A stretch of 64,000 nt of DNA. Source: Alphaproteobacteria bacterium Ga0077535. GTDB taxonomy: Bacteria > Pseudomonadota > Alphaproteobacteria > Caulobacterales > Aquidulcibacteraceae. A program made the position numbers and the translations under genes. The stretch's first letter is position 1, and each line of letters starts with the position of its first letter. Positions 36,079-44,571 of the stretch are shown here, piece by piece. The DNA is taken from contig LNEK01000040.1 of assembly GCA_001464425.1 (NCBI GenBank), forward strand, positions 62,001-126,000. The letters are read 5' to 3'. The notes under the pieces were generated by a model. That model was not told where the DNA came from. It saw nothing but the letters and a program-made list of their open reading frames with translations, and did no database searches.

Positions 36079-36402
36079 ATGTTCGCGGTAATCAAGACGG
36101 GCGGCAAGCAATACCGGGTGGCCAAGGACGACGTTATCGTCGTCGAAAAGCTCGCTGGCGATGCGGGCGCCAAGATCACCTTCTCAGACGTCCTGATGAC
36201 GGGCGACGGCAAGGGCCTGAAGCTTGGCAAGGATCTGGGCGGCGTCACCGTCACGGGCGAACTGATCGAAACCAAGAAGGGCGACAAGGTCACGGTGTTC
36301 AAGAAGCGCCGCCGCAATACCTATCGCCGCAAGATCGGTCACCGTCAGGCTGAATCGCACATCAAGATCACCGCCATCGGCGGTAAGAACGACAAGGAAT
36401 AA
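36079..36402 (+). CDS. rplU: 50S ribosomal protein L21
   Basis: 107-aa large-subunit protein. MFAVIKTGGKQYRV at the N-terminus, EKLAGDAGAKI and the basic KKRRRNTYRRKIGHRQ segment are diagnostic. The ATG at 36079 fits all L21 proteins; the slightly longer upstream in-frame start would add five non-conserved residues. It lies 9 bases before rpmA. Confidence 0.98.
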   Translation: MFAVIKTGGKQYRVAKDDVIVVEKLAGDAGAKITFSDVLMTGDGKGLKLGKDLGGVTVTGELIETKKGDKVTVFKKRRRNTYRRKIGHRQAESHIKITAIGGKNDKE

Positions 36403-36411
36403 GAGGGCGTC

Positions 36412-36681
36412 ATGGCTCACAAGAAAGCAGGCGGTTCGTCCCGCAACGGTCGTGACTCCGCCGGTCGTCGTCTTGGCGTGAAGCGTTTCGGCGGCCAGTC
36501 GGTCAGCGGCGGCGAGATTCTCGTCCGTCAGCGCGGCACCAAATTCCATCCGGGTTCCAACGTCGGCCTCGGCCGCGACCACACGCTGTTTGCTCTTTGT
36601 AACGGCCAGGTAGCGTTCGCGACCAAACGCGATGGCCGCACCTACGTATCCATCGCACCGCTCGCGGTGGCCGCGGAATAG
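36412..36681 (+). CDS. rpmA: 50S ribosomal protein L27
   Basis: 89-aa large-subunit protein whose N-terminus reaches the peptidyl-transferase centre. [18 protein letters not shown] and [10 protein letters not shown] are diagnostic. It is followed by two hairpins ending the operon. Confidence 0.98.
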   Translation: MAHKKAGGSSRNGRDSAGRRLGVKRFGGQSVSGGEILVRQRGTKFHPGSNVGLGRDHTLFALCNGQVAFATKRDGRTYVSIAPLAVAAE

Positions 36682-36700
36682 GCGATAACGGAAGAAATTC

Positions 36701-36777
36701 CCGGATCGCCTGACAACAGGGCGATCCGGTTCCCGAGATAGCGTGGGGCGCCCGGATCAAGGCGCCCCTCTTTTTTT
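36701..36777 (+). terminator. Tandem hairpins ending rplU-rpmA; the second is a strong intrinsic terminator
   Basis: The first stem CCGGATCGCC/GGCGATCCGG (36701-36729) has no T-run. The second, GGGGCGCC/GGCGCCCC with an 8-base loop (36745-36768), is followed by TCTTTTTTT, a textbook rho-independent terminator. Confidence 0.88.
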
Positions 36778-36808
36778 GCCCCACGCGTTAGAGCCAAAGG
36801 AGCGGCTC

Positions 36809-37357
36809 ATGCGTGACGTGATTGAGATCGAGACCAAGAGATTGAAGCTGCGGCGCCTGCGCATGTCCGATGCGCAGCGCATCGCAACGCTTTGCGGCGA
36901 TCCGTCTGTTGCACGCATGATTGCGCGCGCGCCGTTGCCGTATCTTCCGGTCGCCGCCGAAGGCTGGATCATGACGCTTTCAGCCCGCAAACCTCTGAAC
37001 GAAGAATTCGTCTACGCCGTCGATCTCGAAGGCGAGGGGCTGGTCGGCGCGATCGGCGCACATAAGGCCAGCGCGACTGCGTTCGAAGTGGGCTATTGGC
37101 TCGGCCGCCCGTACTGGGGCAAGGGCTTCGCCACTGAGGCGTTGCAAGGCTTCGTCTCTGAAGCCAAGGCGCTGGGCCAATTGCTGGCTGGCCACTTCGT
37201 CGACAACCCGGCGTCCGGCCGCGTGCTGCAGAAGGGGGGCTTTGCCTATACCGGCGAAACCGCACCGCTCTTCTCGCTCGCCCGCGGCGAAAGCGCCCCG
37301 TGCAAGCGCATGCACTATACGGCCGATCACGGCTTCGGCCTGCACGAAGCGGCTTAA
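36809..37357 (+). CDS. GNAT acetyltransferase (RimJ/RimL type)
   Basis: 182-aa N-acetyltransferase. The acetyl-CoA site R-x-x-G-x-G/A is seen as YWGKGFATEAL near residue 112 and GRVLQKGGFAYTGE near 145, the usual C-terminal RimJ/RimL strand. The substrate is not known. The ATG at 36809 follows AAAGGAG; upstream bases belong to the rpmA terminator. Confidence 0.85.
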   Translation: MRDVIEIETKRLKLRRLRMSDAQRIATLCGDPSVARMIARAPLPYLPVAAEGWIMTLSARKPLNEEFVYAVDLEGEGLVGAIGAHKASATAFEVGYWLGRPYWGKGFATEALQGFVSEAKALGQLLAGHFVDNPASGRVLQKGGFAYTGETAPLFSLARGESAPCKRMHYTADHGFGLHEAA

Positions 37358-37372
37358 TTAAACACGAGAGTT

Positions 37373-37407
37373 TGCGCCGGGCAGCCATGGCGAGGCAGCC
37401 CGGCGCA
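37373..37407. other. Ten-base-pair hairpin between the GNAT gene and asd
   Basis: Perfect stem TGCGCCGGGC/GCCCGGCGCA with a 15-base loop, 29 bases before the asd start, with no T-run on either side. It may be a U-less terminator or a leader structure of asd. Confidence 0.5.
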
Positions 37408-37436
37408 CGCTACATATCGGCGATCAGGAGCATTAC

Positions 37437-38468
37437 ATGGGTTTGCGCGTAGCCGTCGTCGGCGCCACCGGAAACGTTGGCCGGGAAATGCTGACCATTC
37501 TCGAGGAGCGGCTCTTCCCCGCTGACGAGATCATCGCGCTGGCATCGCGCCGCTCAGTCGGCGTCGAGGTCAGTTATGGCGACCGCACCCTCAAGATCAA
37601 AGACATGGAGACGTTCGATTTCACGGGCGTCGATCTGGTTCTGATGAGCGCCGGCGGCGCCGTATCGAAGGAATGGTCGCCGAAGATTGGTGCGACGGGC
37701 GCCGTGGTCATCGACAATTCCAGCGCCTGGCGCATGGATCCGCGCGTGCCGCTGATCGTGCCGGAAGTGAACCCCGAAGCGATCGCGGACTATGATAAGC
37801 TCAACATCATCGCTAACCCGAACTGCTCTACCGCTCAGCTCGTCGTCGCGTTGAAGCCGCTGCACGACCGCGCCGGGATCAAGCGCGTCGTCGTCTCGAC
37901 GTACCAATCCGTCTCCGGCGCCGGCAAGGATGCGATGGACGAGCTCTGGATGCAAACCAAGAAGCTCTACGTCAACGACGAGATCAAGCCCGAGCATTTC
38001 CCGAAGCAGATCGCCTTCAACGTCATCCCTCACGGCGGCGACTTCATGGAGGATGGCTTCACCACCGAAGAGTGGAAGATCGAAGTCGAAACCAAGAAAA
38101 TTCTCGATCCCAAGATCAAGCTCACCGCAACGTGCGTGCGCGTGCCGGTGTTCGTCGGTCATTCCGAATCCGTGAACATCGAGTTCGAGCGTGAGATCGA
38201 AGCCGATGAAGCGCGCGAACTGTTGCGCGAGTCTCCTGGCCTCATGGTCATCGATAGCCACGAAGACGGCGGCTACGCGACGCCGATCGATTGCGTCGGC
38301 GAGTTCGCCACCTTCGTCTCACGCATCCGCAACGACAAAACCGTCGAGCACGGGCTCTCGCTCTGGGTGGTGAGCGACAACCTCCGCAAAGGTGCAGCGC
38401 TCAACGCCGTGCAGATCGCCGAGTTGATGCTGAACAAGGGCTTGTTCAAACGCTTGCGCGCTGCGTGA
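37437..38468 (+). CDS. asd: Aspartate-semialdehyde dehydrogenase
   Basis: 343-aa NADPH-dependent enzyme making aspartate semialdehyde for lysine/DAP, threonine and methionine. VVGATGNVGREML (7-19) binds the cofactor, the nucleophile is C130 in IANPNCSTAQL, and the QSVSGAGKDAMDEL region near 160 plus a His in FVGHSESVNIEFE near 240 complete the active site. Length is typical of the Gram-negative shorter form. Confidence 0.96.
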   Translation: MGLRVAVVGATGNVGREMLTILEERLFPADEIIALASRRSVGVEVSYGDRTLKIKDMETFDFTGVDLVLMSAGGAVSKEWSPKIGATGAVVIDNSSAWRMDPRVPLIVPEVNPEAIADYDKLNIIANPNCSTAQLVVALKPLHDRAGIKRVVVSTYQSVSGAGKDAMDELWMQTKKLYVNDEIKPEHFPKQIAFNVIPHGGDFMEDGFTTEEWKIEVETKKILDPKIKLTATCVRVPVFVGHSESVNIEFEREIEADEARELLRESPGLMVIDSHEDGGYATPIDCVGEFATFVSRIRNDKTVEHGLSLWVVSDNLRKGAALNAVQIAELMLNKGLFKRLRAA

Positions 38469-38589
38469 TCGCCGCGAGATGTGAGCTGCTCACATACTCT
38501 GTTACAAAATGTGTTCGCTATCCGTCGCGCAGCGGCTGGTGATTGTGCGCGCGTAGCCTATGTAGAGCGCCCAGGGGACATGCATCACC

Positions 38590-39024
38590 ATGAGCGCCGA
38601 GATCGCCATCGAACAGCCGTCGGAAGCGGACATCGACGCTATTCACGCGATGCTGAAAGACACGTATTGGTCGCCCGGCATCCCGCGCGACTCTGTCGCG
38701 CGCGCGTGCGCGAACTCGATGTGCGCCATCGCTCGCGATGACAGCGGTAAGCTCATCGGCTTCGCGCGTGTCGTGACCGATAAAGCGACTTTCGCGTGGC
38801 TTTGCGATGTCGTCGTGCTGTCCGGCAAGCAGGGGAAGGGCCTTGGCCGCACTCTGGTGCAAACCTTCCTAAAGCATCCAGACCTTCAGGGTCTTCGTCG
38901 CTGGCTGCTCGGCACCAAGGACGCGCACGGCGTCTATGCGCCGCTCGGTTTCACGCCGCTCGATGCGCCTGAGCGCTTTATGCAAATCCGCAACCCGGCG
39001 CCTTACGGGCGCGCAACTTCATGA
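38590..39024 (+). CDS. GNAT acetyltransferase (small, YhbS-like)
   Basis: 144-aa acetyltransferase. FARVVTDKATFAWLCDVVV and the acetyl-CoA loop GKQGKGLGRTLVQTF near residue 78 define the fold; a C-terminal YAPLGFTPLDAPERFM stretch is common in this subgroup. Its stop overlaps the rarD-like start by 4 bases, so the two are co-translated. Confidence 0.87.
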   Translation: MSAEIAIEQPSEADIDAIHAMLKDTYWSPGIPRDSVARACANSMCAIARDDSGKLIGFARVVTDKATFAWLCDVVVLSGKQGKGLGRTLVQTFLKHPDLQGLRRWLLGTKDAHGVYAPLGFTPLDAPERFMQIRNPAPYGRATS

Positions 39025-39932
39025 GTGAGGCCGCGCCAATCACGGCATCGCCGTCCGAAGCAGAGCGCCGCGCCGGTTTCATCGCCGCGGCCTCCGCGTA
39101 CGTGATCTGGGGCTTCCTGCCGCTTTATCTGAAACTGCTCGCGACGATCGATGTGCGCGAAGTTTTGGCGCAACGCATACTCTGGGCTGCTCCCGCCGCC
39201 TTCATCGCGATTTTCATCATGAGCGGTTGGCGCGCGGGCTGGCGCGAAATCGCCACCGCCTTCCGCCCGCGTATGCTCGCCACGCTCACCGCATCGGCGT
39301 GCTTCATCTTCGTGAACTGGGGCCTCTACGTTTATCTCGTGCTCAACGAGCGCGTGATTGAATCCGCGCTTGCTTATTTCCTCGCCCCACTCGTCAGCGT
39401 CGCCGTTGGCGTGCTCTTCTTCCGTGAGAAGATCACCACACCGCAGATCATTGCGCTCGCGTTGGCGCTCGTCGGCGTCGTTGTGCAGGGGATTGCGCTT
39501 GGCTCGCCACCTTGGATGGCGCTGGCGCTCTGCGCGACATGGTCGACTTACGCCGTAATCCGCAAACGCGCGCCGGTGCCCGCCGCCGTTGGTTTGTTCA
39601 TCGAAAGCCTCGCGCTCGCGCCGGTCGCTATTGGTTTGTTATTCTGGGCCGCCAGCGAAGCGCCGCTCGCTTTCAGTGCCGACTGGACCACGGCGATCCT
39701 GCTGGCGATCGCTGGCCCGGTCACCGCGATTCCGCTGATGGCGTTCGCATTCGGCGCGCGGCGTGTCAGCTTTGTAACCCTGGGCTTGCTGCAGTTTCTC
39801 GCGCCGACGCTGCAATTCACCACCGGGATCGTGTTTGGCGAAGATTTCACATTCCTGCGCGGTGTCAGCTTCGCGCTGATCTGGGCTGGTCTTGCCTTCT
39901 TCTCCTGGGATACGCTGCGCCGCGCTAGGTAA
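39021..39932 (+). CDS. rarD: EamA-family transporter, RarD type
   Basis: 303-aa inner-membrane protein with ten TM segments of the drug/metabolite transporter superfamily. WGFLPLYLKLL near residue 32 and FVNWGLYVYLVLNERVIESALAYFLAPL near 100 match RarD. The substrate is unknown. Confidence 0.87.
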   Translation: MSEAAPITASPSEAERRAGFIAAASAYVIWGFLPLYLKLLATIDVREVLAQRILWAAPAAFIAIFIMSGWRAGWREIATAFRPRMLATLTASACFIFVNWGLYVYLVLNERVIESALAYFLAPLVSVAVGVLFFREKITTPQIIALALALVGVVVQGIALGSPPWMALALCATWSTYAVIRKRAPVPAAVGLFIESLALAPVAIGLLFWAASEAPLAFSADWTTAILLAIAGPVTAIPLMAFAFGARRVSFVTLGLLQFLAPTLQFTTGIVFGEDFTFLRGVSFALIWAGLAFFSWDTLRRAR

Positions 39933-39935
39933 AGC

Positions 39936-40610
39936 ATGAGCGATCTCACTTATTACGCCATAGGCGACGTGCACGGCGAGCTAGCGAAGCTCGACGAATT
40001 GCTGCGCTTCATTCGCGAAGACGCCGAACGCCGCGAGGGGCCGTACAAGATCGTTTTTCTCGGTGACATGATCGATCGGGGCGCCGACAGCCGCGGCGTT
40101 ATCGTTCGCGCCATGGCGCTGACCGAAAGCGGTGAAGCGCTCGCGATCAAAGGCAACCATGAAGAGCTCATGTTGCATGCATGTGCTAACCGCGAATCCG
40201 TCGGCATCTATTGGTGGGCTGAGAACGGCGGCGACCAGACCATAACCTCATACATGATGGCGAATGGCGCCAAGGATGATTTCCGCGACGCCATCGACAC
40301 TGCGCATATCGCTTGGATGCAAGCGCTCCCCACCATGATCCGCGACGAGGACCGTGGCCTCGTGTTCGTTCACGGCGGCATCGATCCGAAGACATTTCCA
40401 TTCTGCAGCGATGAAATCCGCGGCCGCTGGCCGAAGCGTGCGGAACTGGAAGGAGTGCTCGTCATCCACGGCCACACGCCAACGCATGATTTCGAGCCAC
40501 ACAGCAATCCGCGCCGCATCAATGTCGATACTGGCGCATGCTTTGGCGGTCCGCTTACGGCTGTGGCGCTGGCGCCAAACGAGCGTCCGCGCTTCTTGCG
40601 CGCCGCATAG
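39936..40610 (+). CDS. Metallophosphoesterase (PP2A/ApaH-like serine/threonine phosphatase)
   Basis: 224-aa calcineurin-like phosphatase. Metal motifs are GDVHGE near residue 9, FLGDMIDRG near 43, IKGNHEE near 72, and the later His positions FVHGGID and VIHGHTPT. The short size resembles bacterial PrpA-like phosphatases. It starts 3 bases after rarD and overlaps the convergent GT87 gene by 56 bases. Confidence 0.87.
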   Translation: MSDLTYYAIGDVHGELAKLDELLRFIREDAERREGPYKIVFLGDMIDRGADSRGVIVRAMALTESGEALAIKGNHEELMLHACANRESVGIYWWAENGGDQTITSYMMANGAKDDFRDAIDTAHIAWMQALPTMIRDEDRGLVFVHGGIDPKTFPFCSDEIRGRWPKRAELEGVLVIHGHTPTHDFEPHSNPRRINVDTGACFGGPLTAVALAPNERPRFLRAA

Positions 40611-41712
40611 CAGCGATCAGCACCATCCAAGCCGCCAGCGGGCAAAGCGGCAACGGCGCGAAATATCCAAGCGCAATCGACAGCCCCGCGCTCCACGCCA
40701 ACACCGCCGCCGCCAACTCAAACCGATCCCGCGGTACGCCAAGCAACGCTGCGCCTAGCGCCAGCAGCGTGAAGTCGTAGAAAAACAGATACGGCGAAAT
40801 TAGCAGCGTGGCCGCACAAAGCGCTGCACCTTGCGCGGCTCGGTCACTGCGCAAGAAAATTGAGACCGCCACGCCGACCGCCGCCGACGCACTCGCCGCC
40901 TGCAGCATCAGCGCCACGATCTGCGGCGCGCCGAACCCTAACGCGTTCGCATACAAGCTCGCATAAGCCGGCGTCGTAATCCGCTGTCCGCTGATCATGC
41001 CCTGCGATGCGCCAAGGTTCTCCAGGAACCGCCCATACGCATCAAACCCAAACACAGCGCCCGCCAGCACAACGAACGCCAGCGTGCTTACCGCCGCTGC
41101 CGCGAATGCGCGCCACCTTCCGCTCAGTACCAGCAGCAGCGGCCAAAGCACCGCCAAATGCGGCTTGATCACCAGCAGGCCGACCAAAGCACCCGCTGTC
41201 AGCGGTCTTCTATCCAGCCACGCCAACGCGAGCGCGCTGACGCCAGCGATCAGCAGCGCCGCTTGCACCGTGCCCAGGTGATAAAGCGCCGCCGGCAGCG
41301 TCACTGCAAAGATCAGCGCGCGCGCATCAGGCAAAACGAGCCGCGCCGCATAGAAATAGATCGCGCCGCTCACCATCAAAAACACAATCGCCGCAACCGG
41401 GTAGGGCAGCAGCGCGAGTGCGCTGACGATTAGTAGAAACGGCGGCGGTGAATTCCAAGGCGCCACATATTCCGAACCCGGCGCTGCAAGCTGATGATAG
41501 CGTGCGATCGTGTCGACGTTATGGACCTCTGCGACCGCGCCATCGAGCGCCGCGCGCCCAGCGCTCCAGAATGCAATGAAGTCACCGAACAGTGGCTGCC
41601 CATTCGCCAGCACTAAGCCACGCGCGCCGAGCAGCAGATAGATCATCACCGCGACGAGCCCTGCCGCGACAAAAACGGCGCCGAGCTCAAGCGCGCGGCG
41701 GCTCACAAGCAT
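40555..41712 (-). CDS. GT87-family (DUF2029) polyprenyl-phosphate-mannose-type glycosyltransferase
   Basis: 385-aa polytopic membrane protein with about ten TM segments. GDFIAFWSAGRAALDG near residue 43 has the conserved Asp of the first loop, and YVAPWNSPPPFLLIV and GLLVIKPHLAVLWPL are GT87-like. It would add mannose-type sugars from a lipid carrier to an extracytoplasmic glycan. The start overlaps the stop of the serine hydrolase gene by 10 bases, suggesting co-expression. Confidence 0.82.
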   Translation of the reverse strand: MLVSRRALELGAVFVAAGLVAVMIYLLLGARGLVLANGQPLFGDFIAFWSAGRAALDGAVAEVHNVDTIARYHQLAAPGSEYVAPWNSPPPFLLIVSALALLPYPVAAIVFLMVSGAIYFYAARLVLPDARALIFAVTLPAALYHLGTVQAALLIAGVSALALAWLDRRPLTAGALVGLLVIKPHLAVLWPLLLVLSGRWRAFAAAAVSTLAFVVLAGAVFGFDAYGRFLENLGASQGMISGQRITTPAYASLYANALGFGAPQIVALMLQAASASAAVGVAVSIFLRSDRAAQGAALCAATLLISPYLFFYDFTLLALGAALLGVPRDRFELAAAVLAWSAGLSIALGYFAPLPLCPLAAWMVLIAAMRRARSADARLAPAPQP

Positions 41713-42812
41713 GCGTACAGCGCGTCGATCAGTTTCAGAGATCGCGGATCGCCCATGATGTGATGCGATTGCGCGTTCATCACATAGCCGGCAGAGACAC
41801 CCGCCACTGGATCGCCCATCCCCATCGAGCCGCCATTGCCGGAATGTCCGAACGTTTCCGAGTTTGGTCCATAAAACCCGAACTTGTTGCCGATAATGCC
41901 AGCGCGCCAGTCGACCTTGAACGGCAATACCAGATCATCGCCGATCCAGACGCGCCGTGTCAGTGCATCGAAAGATTCCTGCGAAAGCACGCGCGCGCCA
42001 TTGATAAGGCCGCCCGTGGCATACGCTTCATAGAGGCGCGCCACAGCTAGCGCCGTCCCATGTCCGTTCGCCGAGGGGATCTCGATCGTCCGCCATTGCG
42101 TCGAACCCCGCACAGGCATCGACCACTTGGAAAAGAACGCTACTTTGCGCGGTGGTGTAATCTCGCCGAAATCGCCGCCGCGCGAGGGCTTCTTCATCTC
42201 TGGCGTGCGCGCATGTTCGCTTTCAGGCGTGCCGATCCAAAAATCGAGACCGAGCGGCGCGCAAATGCTTTCGCGCAGGATCAAACCAAGCGAACGTCCG
42301 CTTGCACGCCTCGCGATCTCCCCGGCGATATAGCCCCACGTCATAGGGTGATATCCGCTCGCGCTCCCAGGCGGCCACATCGGCGCAAGCGCTGCAATTG
42401 CTTCCGCGCATGCCGGCGGATCAAGCCATAAAACGGGATCGATCGGCTCGGTGAAGCCCGGCACGCCGGCTTGATGCGCCAACGTCTGGCGAATGGTGAC
42501 GCGGTCTTTTCCGTGCGCGCCAAATTCGGGCCAAAGCTCAGCCAAGGGCTCGTCATAGTCTAAGTCGCCAGCATCGTGCAGCATCGCCAACACCAGCGCG
42601 CTGACGCCCTTGGTGGTCGAATACACCGGCACGAGCGTGTCTTTCACCCAGGGTCGCGTTCGCGCGCGATCGGCCCAACCGCCCCAGAGATCGACGACAA
42701 CTTGCCCGTCACGTATCGCCGCAAAGCCCGCGCCCAGTTCGTCCGACGCAAGCTGCGCTTCGAATATATCGCGCACGTGCTCGAACCCTGGTGCGACGTA
42801 GCCTTCCGCCAT
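41703..42812 (-). CDS. Beta-lactamase-fold serine hydrolase/esterase (class C-like)
   Basis: 369-aa serine hydrolase. The S-x-x-K motif is S65-T-T-K68 in VYSTTKGVSAL. The Tyr partner is probably in SGYHPMTWGYIAGE near 150, and FGHSGNGGSMGMGDP near 335 replaces the usual K-T-G. This set is characteristic of EstB-type esterases rather than true beta-lactamases, and no signal peptide is seen. The ATG at 42812 shares a base with the pdxY stop. Confidence 0.85.
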   Translation of the reverse strand: MAEGYVAPGFEHVRDIFEAQLASDELGAGFAAIRDGQVVVDLWGGWADRARTRPWVKDTLVPVYSTTKGVSALVLAMLHDAGDLDYDEPLAELWPEFGAHGKDRVTIRQTLAHQAGVPGFTEPIDPVLWLDPPACAEAIAALAPMWPPGSASGYHPMTWGYIAGEIARRASGRSLGLILRESICAPLGLDFWIGTPESEHARTPEMKKPSRGGDFGEITPPRKVAFFSKWSMPVRGSTQWRTIEIPSANGHGTALAVARLYEAYATGGLINGARVLSQESFDALTRRVWIGDDLVLPFKVDWRAGIIGNKFGFYGPNSETFGHSGNGGSMGMGDPVAGVSAGYVMNAQSHHIMGDPRSLKLIDALYACL

Positions 42813-43657
42813 TACACCAGCTCCGTGTAACGCGCGCGTGGCCATGTCACCGGATCGTTGAGCACCTCTTGCGCCGCTGGCAGCAGCAGGTCTTCGCTAT
42901 CCGCCGCCATGGAGCGCACGATCACATCGAACACCGCGCCGGTGGCGCCTTCGAGCGCGATCGCCAAAGCATCGCCGCGCACCCGCCGCGCCACATAGAG
43001 CGCCGAGAGCAAATCGCCAGCGCCCTTCGGCGCCCGCGGCAGCCGCGCCGTCTCGCAAAACCAATCGCCGGTGGGCGCCGCCAGGAGATTGCCGAGCCCC
43101 AGCGCCGTGCGAATGGATGACACCAAAACCGGCTTTCCAAAGCTCTTCGCCGCGTCGCGCGCCTGCGCTAGGCCTTCCAACGGCCGCCCCGCCATCAAGC
43201 CAAGCTCAAACAGGTTCGGCGTCAGCCAATCGGCCTGCGTACATAAGCGCCCCAGCACGACGTCAGTAATCGCTTCGCTCACGTACGTGCGGCCCTCATC
43301 GCCCAGCACCGGGTCGCATACGAACAGCGCCTTGGGGTTCGCCGCTTTGATCCGCGCCACCGCGTCGAGGATCACCGCCACTTGCTCCGCTGCGCCGACG
43401 TACCCCGTCAGCACCGCATCGATCTCGCCCAGCAGCGCATCCGCCGCCAGCGCGTCTACCATCGAAGCCAGCATCTCCGACGCGATCGGCCCGCCGCCCG
43501 GCGCGCCATGATCGGGCCGCCGCCCCAGCAACACCGTGGGCAGCTGGATGACGCGCACCCCCAACCGCTCCATTGCGAAAGCCGCCACGGAATTGCCAAC
43601 GCGCGCGCCGGCCACCTGGCTTTGTATCGATAGAATAGTCTTCACTTCGTCAATCAT
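42812..43657 (-). CDS. pdxY: Pyridoxal kinase
   Basis: 281-aa ribokinase-fold enzyme phosphorylating pyridoxal (and related vitamers) in B6 salvage. It starts ILSIQSQVAGARVGNSVAAF, has LTGYVGAAEQV near 85, VCDPVLGDEGRTYVSE near 115 and PKGAGDLLSALY near 220, the anion hole with the catalytic Asp. The ATG at 43657 gives normal length; upstream ORF extension overlaps the divergent lyase gene. Only 41 bases separate the two starts. Confidence 0.92.
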   Translation of the reverse strand: MIDEVKTILSIQSQVAGARVGNSVAAFAMERLGVRVIQLPTVLLGRRPDHGAPGGGPIASEMLASMVDALAADALLGEIDAVLTGYVGAAEQVAVILDAVARIKAANPKALFVCDPVLGDEGRTYVSEAITDVVLGRLCTQADWLTPNLFELGLMAGRPLEGLAQARDAAKSFGKPVLVSSIRTALGLGNLLAAPTGDWFCETARLPRAPKGAGDLLSALYVARRVRGDALAIALEGATGAVFDVIVRSMAADSEDLLLPAAQEVLNDPVTWPRARYTELV

Positions 43658-43698
43658 GTAAGCGATTGCCGCTCCGCTCACCATCCCCGAGACCGAAC

Positions 43699-44571
43699 AT
43701 GACAGCTCGCCCCCGCCGCTCTTGCCTTTATATGCCCGGCGCCAACACCAAGGCGATGGAGAAGGCAAAGACCCTCGCCGCCGATGTGTTGTTGCTCGAC
43801 CTCGAAGATTCCGTCGCGCCGGACGTTAAGGATTTGGCGCGCACCCAAGTCGCGGACGCCGTGAAGGCTGGCGGCTACGGCAAGCGCGAAGTGATCGTGC
43901 GCGTCAACGCGCTCGCAACGCCATGGGGCAGGGACGATATCGCCGCCGCCGGTTCGGCGCGCCCAGATGGCATGCTCGCGCCCAAGGTTGAGAGCGGCGA
44001 AGAAGTCCGCGCCCTCAACGCAGCGATGGACGCCGCTGGTTTCGCGGCCGCCGCGTCACTCTGGGTGATGATCGAAACACCGCGCGCGATTCTGAACATC
44101 GCCGACATCGCGGCGGCGGTTAAGGGCACGCGGCTCTCGTGCTTCGTCATGGGCCTCAACGATCTCGCCAAGGAAACCCGCGCCCGCGCCGGCGCCAATC
44201 GCGCCGCGTTCTTTACGGCCATGTCGCTCGCCGTCACAGCTGCCCGCGCCGAAGGCCTGACGGCCATTGACGGCGTCTACAATGACATTGCCAACGCCGA
44301 CGGCTTCCGCGCCGAATGCGAGCAGGGGCTAGAGTTCGGCTTCGACGGCAAGACGCTCATTCACCCAACCCAAATCGACACCGCCAACGCAGTGTTCGCG
44401 CCGACGGAAGACGAGGTTCAGCGCGCCCGCTCCGTCATCACAGCCTTTGCACTCCCAGAAAACGCCGGCAAAGGCGTCATCAAAGTCGATGGCCGCATGA
44501 CCGAATTGCTGCACTTGGAGGAGGCTAAGCGCGTCGTGGCTGTGTCGGATGCGATCGCGGCGTTGGCCTAG
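43699..44571 (+). CDS. HpcH/HpaI-family CoA-ester lyase or malyl-CoA thioesterase (CitE-like)
   Basis: 290-aa TIM-barrel Mg2+ enzyme. RSCLYMPGANTKAMEKA near the start, LLLDLEDSVAP near residue 35, a phosphate/CoA Arg in VIVRVNALATPWG, MIETPRAILNI near 130 and FGFDGKTLIHPTQI near 225 are family signatures. Size and style are nearer to (3S)-malyl-CoA thioesterase (Mcl2) and CitE-like proteins than to Mcl1. With mesaconyl-CoA hydratase 1.1 kb away it probably serves the ethylmalonyl-CoA pathway or a related C2/C3 assimilation route. Confidence 0.83.
   Translation: MTARPRRSCLYMPGANTKAMEKAKTLAADVLLLDLEDSVAPDVKDLARTQVADAVKAGGYGKREVIVRVNALATPWGRDDIAAAGSARPDGMLAPKVESGEEVRALNAAMDAAGFAAAASLWVMIETPRAILNIADIAAAVKGTRLSCFVMGLNDLAKETRARAGANRAAFFTAMSLAVTAARAEGLTAIDGVYNDIANADGFRAECEQGLEFGFDGKTLIHPTQIDTANAVFAPTEDEVQRARSVITAFALPENAGKGVIKVDGRMTELLHLEEAKRVVAVSDAIAALA

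Noticed and set aside
41703-42812. True class C beta-lactamase
   Set aside because: S-x-x-K is present but there is no signal peptide and the K-T-G box is replaced by a H-S-G stretch, which fits esterases of the same fold.
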